A stretch of 11,793 nucleotides of DNA, taken from NCBI GenBank assembly GCA_046094825.1, contig JBJTIF010000104.1:1-11793 (forward strand). The letters are read 5' to 3'. This DNA comes from JBJTIF01 sp046094825. Lineage in GTDB: Bacteria > Actinomycetota > UBA4738 > HRBIN12. Made by a program: the position numbers and the translations under genes. Within the stretch, counting starts at the first letter, position 1, and the number at the start of each line of letters is the position of its first letter. This document shows positions 7,065-11,793 of this stretch, in pieces. The notes beneath the pieces were generated by a model, which had not been told where the DNA came from, did not search any database, and worked only from the letters and a program-made list of their open reading frames with translations.

Positions 7065-7082
7065 GCGCTAGACGCCGGTCGG
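7045..7082. terminator. Possible shared terminator structure between convergent genes
   Basis: CCGACC (7045-7050) can pair with GGTCGG (7077-7082), enclosing a second short stem GGCG/CGCC (7064-7067 with 7073-7076). It spans the facing stop codons of dedA and the KimA-like gene. There is no U tract and the loop is long, so this is weak. Confidence 0.25.
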
Positions 7083-9404
7083 GACCGCGGCGTCGTCGGC
7101 GGCGGGCCGGGCCTCCGCGAGGTGGAACGGGACGCTCGTCACGACGACGTCGCGCTCCCGCAGCAGGAGCCGCTTCATGAAGAAGGCCGTCTGGTTGTGG
7201 AGGGCGTTCTCCCACCACTTCTCCGGGATGAACTCCGGCAGCACCACGGTCACGACGGTATCCCCGCGTGCGGTGTGGCGGCGGACCTCCTCGAGGAGCG
7301 GCGTCCCGATGTCGCGGAACGGCGCCTCGACGAGGACGAGCGGCAGCTCGATCCGTCGCTCGTGCCACTCCTCGACGAGGGGCGCGATCTCCGAGGGGTC
7401 GCTCGCGAAGAAGAGTGCCTCCGCCTGGGTTGCACGGAGCGTCTGGGCGTAGAGGACGGCGCGGACGGTCGCGTCGTGGACCGACGCGACGGGAACGATG
7501 ACGACGCTCCGCGTCGCCTCCGTCGGTCGGGAAGCCCTGGCCTCCGCCTCGGCGACCTCCTCGGGGACGAGCGGGACGTCGGTGACGACGATGCCCGGCT
7601 CGAAGAGCAGCGCCGCCTTGATGCGGAAGGCGATCCGCGAGCGTTCGCTCCGCAGCTGCGCCCCAGGACGCACGACCTCCGGGACGACGACCGTCACGAA
7701 CCGGTCCGACCTCCGCTCGAAGGAGCGGAGGTAGGCGCGGAGCGCGCGCACCGGACGCTCGTCCGCGTCCGGGAGAGGCGTGAGTGCCCCGAGACGAGGC
7801 GCGCGTTCGGACCACGTGGTCGTCGCCGCAGCGAAGGCGTCTGCCGCGCCCATCCAGACCGGGATGACCTCGTCGGGGCGCAGCGATCGGAGGTATCCCA
7901 CTGCATCCATCGTCGCCGGTCCGAGGTCCGGCACGAGCAGGACGAAGGTGTTCGCCATCGCCCGATCACCGGTGAGGCCCTCGGCGCGGAGCGCCGAGGA
8001 GGTGCGCGTGTAGTGACGATGGATCGCCGTGAACAGCACCACGAGCACCGGCATCGCGACGATGACGATCCACGCGCCGTGCGTGAACTTCGTGATCGTG
8101 ACGACGATGAGCACGATCCCCGTCGTGGTGGCGCCGACCGCGTTCACGATCGCGGACCGTCGCCAACCCGGCTCCCGGAGCCGCAGCCAGTGGCGCACCA
8201 TCCCCGACTGCGACAGCGTGAAGGCGGTGAACACGCCGACGACGTAGAGCTGGATGAGCCGGGTCAGATCCGCGTCGAACGCCACGATGAGGACGATCGC
8301 GAGCGTCGCGAGCACGAGGATGCCGTTCGAGAACACGAGCCGGTCGCCGCGGTTGCGGAACTGCGACGGCAGGAACCGGTCGTTCGCGAGGATCGAGGCC
8401 AGGCGCGGGAAGTCCTGGAACGCCGTATTCGCGGCGAGGATGAGGATCCCGGTCGTGAAGAGCTGCAGGACGAGGAAGGGCCATCCCCCCGAGAACACCG
8501 TGGTCCCGATCTGCGCGAGGACCGACTGCGTCGCGATCTCCTCGCTCACGCGGACCCCGAGCGCCTTCGCGAGGACGGTGATCCCGAGGAACATCGAGAT
8601 GCTGATGACGCCCATCATCACGAGGGTGACGCCCGCGTTGCGGGACTGCGGTCGCCGGAACGCCGGGACGCCATCCGCGATCGCCTCGACCCCGGTGAGC
8701 GCGGAGGCACCGGAGGAGAAGGCCCGCGCGAGGAGGAACAGCCCGACGGGATGCAGCACCTCGAGGGGCAGGTCGGCCGTCGCCGCGACCGGACACCCAC
8801 CGATGCAGCGCACGAAGCCGGTGATGATCGTGATGTAGACCATGACGATGAAGCCGTACGTCGGGAACGCGAAGAGGGACCCCGACTCCTTCACGCCCCG
8901 GAGGTTCATGAGCGTGATGAAGGCCGCGAACGACGAGGCGATGAGCACGCGGTGGGCCTCGAGCGAAGGGGCCGCGGAGACGACCGCGTACGTCCCGGCG
9001 GTCACGCTGACGGCCACCGTGAGCGTGTAGTCGATGAGGATGGCGGCGGCGGCGACGAGCCCAGGCTTCGTACCGAGGTTCTCCTTCGCCACGATGTAGG
9101 ACCCGCCGCCGCGCGGGTACGCGCGGATCGTCTCCTGGTACGAGATGACGACGATGACGAGCAGGAGCGCGATCGCCCCGGCGATCGGCAGCATGTTCGA
9201 GAAGGCCGCGGCGCCGGCCATCGAGAGGACGAGCATCATCTCCTCGGTCGCGTAGGCGGTCGAGGAGAGCGCGTCGGAACTGAAGATCGGCAGCGCGAGG
9301 AACTTCGGGAGCAACTGGTGCTCCTGCTTCGCGGTCGTGATCGCCCGCCCGAGCGCGAAGCGCTTGAGGACGGTGATCGGGGAGGACGTCGCCCGGGCGG
9401 TCAT
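7068..9404 (-). CDS. KimA-like APC-family potassium importer with duplicated C-terminal domain
   Basis: A 778-residue membrane transporter. Residues 1 to about 462 form an APC-fold core of roughly 12 helices, opening with the KimA/YdaO-type segment FSSDALSSTAYATEE (41-55) and the conserved YPRGGGSYIVAKENLG (96-111). Bacillus subtilis KimA is a high-affinity K+/H+ symporter inhibited by c-di-AMP at its cytosolic tail. The tail here is longer and contains two related USP-like units. Unit 2 (about 632-762) has the usual PEFIPEKWWENALHNQTA (723-740) and VVVTSVP (753-759). Unit 1 (about 485-613) repeats the pattern with VTVVVPE (570-576) and IVVTDVP (605-611) but has lost the WW/HNQ residues. The start at 9404 is preferred over an in-frame ATG at 9440, which would run back towards the divergent promoter. 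Its neighbours are two TrkA-type regulators. Potassium as substrate is inferred from family and context. Confidence 0.85.
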   Translation of the reverse strand: MTARATSSPITVLKRFALGRAITTAKQEHQLLPKFLALPIFSSDALSSTAYATEEMMLVLSMAGAAAFSNMLPIAGAIALLLVIVVISYQETIRAYPRGGGSYIVAKENLGTKPGLVAAAAILIDYTLTVAVSVTAGTYAVVSAAPSLEAHRVLIASSFAAFITLMNLRGVKESGSLFAFPTYGFIVMVYITIITGFVRCIGGCPVAATADLPLEVLHPVGLFLLARAFSSGASALTGVEAIADGVPAFRRPQSRNAGVTLVMMGVISISMFLGITVLAKALGVRVSEEIATQSVLAQIGTTVFSGGWPFLVLQLFTTGILILAANTAFQDFPRLASILANDRFLPSQFRNRGDRLVFSNGILVLATLAIVLIVAFDADLTRLIQLYVVGVFTAFTLSQSGMVRHWLRLREPGWRRSAIVNAVGATTTGIVLIVVTITKFTHGAWIVIVAMPVLVVLFTAIHRHYTRTSSALRAEGLTGDRAMANTFVLLVPDLGPATMDAVGYLRSLRPDEVIPVWMGAADAFAAATTTWSERAPRLGALTPLPDADERPVRALRAYLRSFERRSDRFVTVVVPEVVRPGAQLRSERSRIAFRIKAALLFEPGIVVTDVPLVPEEVAEAEARASRPTEATRSVVIVPVASVHDATVRAVLYAQTLRATQAEALFFASDPSEIAPLVEEWHERRIELPLVLVEAPFRDIGTPLLEEVRRHTARGDTVVTVVLPEFIPEKWWENALHNQTAFFMKRLLLRERDVVVTSVPFHLAEARPAADDAAVPTGV

Positions 9405-9410
9405 CCGGAC

Positions 9411-9416
9411 ATCATG
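9411..9416 (-). promoter_or_regulatory. Possible -10 box CATGAT for the KimA-like gene
   Basis: On the minus strand CATGAT ends six bases before the ATG at 9404, matching the leaderless spacing seen at two other genes. It keeps the A at position 2 and T at position 6 but not the first T, so it is weaker. No Shine-Dalgarno is seen. Confidence 0.3.
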
Positions 9417-9448
9417 CCCCGCGCGACCGCGGCCCTCCATCGCATCGC

Positions 9449-9456
9449 GCTAGTGT
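9449..9456 (+). promoter_or_regulatory. Promoter -10 box GCTAGTGT for the trkA pair
   Basis: TAGTGT ends seven bases before the ATG at 9464 and no Shine-Dalgarno intervenes, so the message is likely leaderless. It is the fourth member of the GCTAGNNT set. Confidence 0.55.
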
Positions 9457-9463
9457 ATGGGCC

Positions 9464-10120
9464 ATGCGGGTCGTCATCATGGGGTGTGGACGGGTCGGCA
9501 TCCTCCTCACGCAGGAGCTCTGCGAGCGGGGCCACGACATCGCGGTCATCGACCGCGACCCGAGCGCGTTCGACCGCCTGCCGCCCGGGTTCCGCGCGAA
9601 GACCGTCGTCGGGCTCGGGTTCGATCGCGACGTGCTCGAGGAGGCCGGCATCCGTGAGGCGGACGCCTTCATCGCGGTGTCGAGCGGCGACAACTCGAAC
9701 ATCGTCTCCGCGCGCGTCGCGCGCGAGCACTACCACGTGCCGAAGGTCATCGCGCGGATCTTCGATCCCGCGCGGGCCGCGATCTACGAGCGCCTGAACA
9801 TCCCGACGATCGCGACGACGCGCTGGGGGGTCCAGCAGATGGTCCTCATGCTCGCGCACGAGCGCGAGGAGATGCAGGAGTCGCTCGGCGCCGGCAACCT
9901 CTACCGGCTGCGCCTCCCCGTCCCCGCGCACCTCGTCGGCCGGCCCGTCTCGAAGCTCGGGGCGGACGGTCGCATCCTCGTCGCCGCGATCGAGCGTGGC
10001 GCGTCGGGGTTCATCCCCGTCGGTACGAGCACGTTCCAGGAGGGCGACGCGGTGAGCCTCATCATCGACAAGGACGCGCGCGCCGAACTCGATGCGCTCC
10101 TCGCGCCCGAGGAGGCCTGA
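9464..10120 (+). CDS. TrkA-family (RCK) potassium regulator, first copy
   Basis: A 218-residue cytosolic regulator with TrkA_N then TrkA_C domains. The Rossmann loop is GCGRVG (7-12), and Asp30 at the end of strand 2 is the acidic residue that favours NAD(H) ribose. VSSGDNSN (72-79) is the usual second nucleotide-contact loop. The TrkA_C half starts near residue 143 and ends near 212. RCK proteins of this type form rings that gate K+ channels or transporters in response to nucleotides. It overlaps the next gene by one base (TGATG), so the two are co-translated, probably as a hetero-assembly. It resembles CeoB of mycobacteria by position and length (recalled, not searched). No TrkH/KtrB partner lies in the window; the nearest transporter is the divergent KimA-like gene. 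Confidence 0.93.
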   Translation: MRVVIMGCGRVGILLTQELCERGHDIAVIDRDPSAFDRLPPGFRAKTVVGLGFDRDVLEEAGIREADAFIAVSSGDNSNIVSARVAREHYHVPKVIARIFDPARAAIYERLNIPTIATTRWGVQQMVLMLAHEREEMQESLGAGNLYRLRLPVPAHLVGRPVSKLGADGRILVAAIERGASGFIPVGTSTFQEGDAVSLIIDKDARAELDALLAPEEA

Positions 10121-10836
10121 TGCGGGTCGTCGTCACGGGTGGCGGAGCGGTCGGACGGCACCTCGCCGTCGACCTCGCGGCGCGTGCGCACGCCGTCGTC
10201 CTCATCGAACAGGAGGCCGACGTCGTCCGCCGCTTCGCCGCGGAGATGTCCGGCGTCGAGCTCCTGGTCGGCGATGCCTGCGAGCCCTGGGTGCTCGAGA
10301 AGGCAGACCTCCGCTCGGCCGATGCGGTCGTCGCCGCGACCGGCGACGACGAGGACAACCTCGTCACCTCGCTCCTCGCGAAGCAGGAGTTCGGCGTTCC
10401 CCGCGTCATCGCGCGGGTGAACCACCCGAACAACGAATGGCTCTTCAACGAGCAGTGGGGCGTCGACGCCGCGGTCTCCCCGCCGCACATCCTCACCGCG
10501 ATGGTCGAGGAGGCCGTGACCGTCGGCGACCTCGTCCGCCTCCTCCGTCTCGAGGGCGGCAGGGTCGCCCTCGTCGAGATCACGCTCGCCGGGGACGCCC
10601 CGACCGTGGGCCAGCCGCTCTACGAGCTGCGCCTGCCGCCGGACGCCGCGATCGTCGCGGTGCTCCGCGAGGGCCACGTCGTCATCCCCCAGCCCGAGAC
10701 GGTGCTCGCGGCGGGCGACGAGGTCGTCGCGATCGCGTCCGCCGAGGCTGAGGGCGCGCTCCGCACCGCGATCGCGGGGGACGGTCCCGGCGGCGTGCCG
10801 CCCGCCGGAGACACCGGCGCGGTCGGCTCGATCTGA
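10120..10836 (+). CDS. TrkA-family (RCK) potassium regulator, second copy
   Basis: A 238-residue paralogue of the preceding gene. The Rossmann loop is GGGAVG (7-12), Glu30 ends strand 2, ATGDDEDN (73-80) is the nucleotide-contact loop, and ARVNHPNNEWLF (98-109) is the segment usually conserved after it. TrkA_C covers about 140-210. It ends in a Gly/Pro-rich tail (219-238) without obvious fold. GGAGG lies four bases before the ATG, which overlaps the upstream TGA by one base. It resembles mycobacterial CeoC in order and orientation. The pair likely forms one regulatory unit. Confidence 0.93.
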   Translation: MRVVVTGGGAVGRHLAVDLAARAHAVVLIEQEADVVRRFAAEMSGVELLVGDACEPWVLEKADLRSADAVVAATGDDEDNLVTSLLAKQEFGVPRVIARVNHPNNEWLFNEQWGVDAAVSPPHILTAMVEEAVTVGDLVRLLRLEGGRVALVEITLAGDAPTVGQPLYELRLPPDAAIVAVLREGHVVIPQPETVLAAGDEVVAIASAEAEGALRTAIAGDGPGGVPPAGDTGAVGSI

Positions 10837-10839
10837 TCC

Positions 10840-10861
10840 CCGCCGATCAGTCGATCGGCGG
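10840..10861. terminator. Bidirectional hairpin between trkA pair and OB-fold gene
   Basis: CCGCCGATC, loop AGTC, GATCGGCGG: a perfect 9-bp stem with a four-base loop, starting three bases after the second trkA stop codon. On the minus strand it contains the OB-fold stop codon (10849-10847). It lacks a U tract, but its position between convergent genes fits a shared terminator. Confidence 0.55.
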
Positions 10862-11224
10862 AGCGAACTCGAAGCGGGGGTTGATCACCCGGCGCTCCCC
10901 GAGCTGCTCGGCGAGCATCCCCTCCGCGATGATCCCGGTCCCGAGCGTGAGTCCCGGGATCGCACGTCGACCGGTCCACACGACGACCGCCTCACCCGTG
11001 CCGTCGTCGACGAGCACCTCGAGGGTCTCGTTGCCCTCCGCGGGACGCACGGTCATCCGTCGGACGACGCCGGCGATCCGCACCTGCTCGCGGACCGGCG
11101 CCGCGGCGATCCGGAGGGTGTCCGGGATCGCCGCGGCCCAGCCCTCGATCTCCTCGGCGAGCCGCTGCTCGTCGGACTCGCGGATCCGCAGGATCGCGCC
11201 GACGAGGCGGTCGCCGAACCCCAT
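10847..11224 (-). CDS. Small OB-fold protein, coupled to hppA
   Basis: A 125-residue soluble protein. Residues 1-40 are helical and charged. Residues about 43-118 show the alternating pattern of an OB-fold: REQVRIAGVVRRMTVRP, then LEVLVDDGTGEAVVVWTGR, then GTGIIAEGMLAEQLGERRVI. OB-folds of this kind resemble the nucleic-acid-binding domains of RecG or aspartyl-tRNA synthetase, but the ligand is unknown. The ATG overlaps the hppA stop by one base (TGATG) and has no Shine-Dalgarno, so it is probably made by re-initiation after hppA. A small OB-fold gene near the permease/TrkA/TrkA set also occurs in mycobacteria (Rv2694c, from memory), so the link to this locus may be old. Domain call is good; role unknown. 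Confidence 0.8.
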   Translation of the reverse strand: MGFGDRLVGAILRIRESDEQRLAEEIEGWAAAIPDTLRIAAAPVREQVRIAGVVRRMTVRPAEGNETLEVLVDDGTGEAVVVWTGRRAIPGLTLGTGIIAEGMLAEQLGERRVINPRFEFAPPID

Positions 11225-11793
11225 CAGGCCGCGGGGGTCTCGACCATGAGCTCCGAGCGACGCGACTTCGAGAACCAGATCGCGCCTGCGAGGATCGCGG
11301 TCGCCGCGACCCCGACGCCGATCCGGAGTCCCGTCGAGTCGCCGGCGGCGATCACGATCGGAGCGATGAGCACCGCGACGAGGTTCATGACCTTGATGAG
11401 CGGGTTCAGCGCGGGGCCGGCGGTGTCCTTGAACGGGTCACCCACCGTGTCGCCGATCACCGCGGCCTTGTGCGCGTCGCTGCCCTTGCCGCCGTAGTAG
11501 CCCTCCTCGATGTACTTCTTGCCGTTGTCCCACGCACCGCCCGCGTTCGAGAGCATGACCGCGAGGAGCTGCCCGGTGACGATCGAGCCGGCGAGGAACG
11601 CGCCGAGCGCCTCCCAGCCGATGAAGAACCCGACCGCGACGGGCGAGAGGACCGCGAGGAGCCCGGGGGTCATGAGCTCGCGGAGCGAGGTCTTCGTGCA
11701 GATGTCGACGACGCGTCCGTAGTCCGGCTTCTCCGTGCGGTCCATGATCCCGGGGTGGTCACGGAACTGGTTCCGCACCTCGACGACGACCTG
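11224..11793 (-). CDS. hppA: Membrane-bound ion-pumping pyrophosphatase (C-terminal part; N-terminus off the right edge)
   Basis: The last 189 residues of a membrane pyrophosphatase, which hydrolyses PPi and pumps H+ or Na+ out across the membrane. Visible family motifs in order: EVRNQFRDHPG (opening the fragment), KPDYGRVVDICTKTSLRE, NAGGAWDNGKKYIEEG and KGSDAHKAAVIGDTVGDPFK, followed by ALNPLIKVMNLV. These carry the late Asp and Lys residues of the PPi site. Two hydrophobic helices lie between the first two blocks, and two follow the last, ending in a short basic and acidic tail. The motif that tells K+-dependent from K+-independent enzymes lies upstream of this fragment, so neither that nor the pumped ion can be decided. 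Full-length relatives have roughly 650-800 residues. It is followed at once by the OB-fold gene. Confidence 0.95.
   Translation of the reverse strand, partial: QVVVEVRNQFRDHPGIMDRTEKPDYGRVVDICTKTSLRELMTPGLLAVLSPVAVGFFIGWEALGAFLAGSIVTGQLLAVMLSNAGGAWDNGKKYIEEGYYGGKGSDAHKAAVIGDTVGDPFKDTAGPALNPLIKVMNLVAVLIAPIVIAAGDSTGLRIGVGVAATAILAGAIWFSKSRRSELMVETPAA

Noticed and set aside
9405..9440. In-frame upstream ATG for the KimA-like gene
   Set aside because: It has no SD, adds 12 non-conserved residues and leaves only 23 bases to the divergent trkA start; the ATG at 9404 fits better, though this is not certain.
7122..9797. 891-codon plus-strand frame opposite the KimA-like gene, running into the first trkA
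   Set aside because: Arg/Asp/Glu/His-rich composition typical of an antisense GC-rich frame; it is out of frame with the well supported trkA gene.

Overview
The window is GC-rich (about 70% by eye, not counted) and almost fully coding. It looks chromosomal and housekeeping, with no phage, IS, CRISPR or conjugation genes. An actinobacterium, or a high-GC relative, fits best. The reasons are the topA / MFS-dTMP kinase / DNA polymerase III delta-prime / tRNA-Thr order, the Lys/Thr-rich tail on TopA, and the permease / TrkA / TrkA / OB-fold order, which I recall from mycobacteria (Rv2690c to Rv2694c). Starts also look largely leaderless. Phylum is an inference; I could run no search.

Layout, left to right. 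(1) 1-422, minus: the start of an unrecognised one-TM protein with a long Ala/Pro tail, running off the left edge. (2) 423-671: a repeat-rich spacer around a tRNA-Thr(CGU) gene at 526-600, minus strand, with CCA encoded. (3) 672-6332, minus: a tight operon read right to left, topA, then a fused MFS transporter-thymidylate kinase, then holB. Gaps are +2 and -8 bases. It covers DNA topology, dTTP supply and clamp loading. (4) 6447-7064, plus: a DedA-family membrane protein, divergent from topA. (5) 7068-9404, minus: a KimA-like APC potassium transporter with a duplicated cytosolic domain. (6) 9464-10836, plus: two overlapping TrkA/RCK-type regulators, divergent from kimA across 59 bp. (7) 10847-11793, minus: a small OB-fold protein translationally coupled to the C-terminal end of a membrane H+/Na+-pyrophosphatase (hppA) that runs off the right edge.

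The right half reads as an ion-homeostasis neighbourhood: a K+ importer, two nucleotide-sensing Rossmann regulators and an ion pump driven by pyrophosphate. No TrkH/KtrB channel is present for the TrkA proteins, so their partner is an open question.

The most unusual non-coding signal is an octamer, GCTAGNNT. It sits upstream of three CDSs and the tRNA, 6 or 7 bases before the start codon in each CDS. CTAG occurs only five times in the window by my reading, and four of those are in these sites. I found no clear new multi-gene defence or biosynthetic system; the items worth following are the promoter motif, the duplicated KimA tail, the MFS-Tmk fusion, and the repeats around the tRNA.
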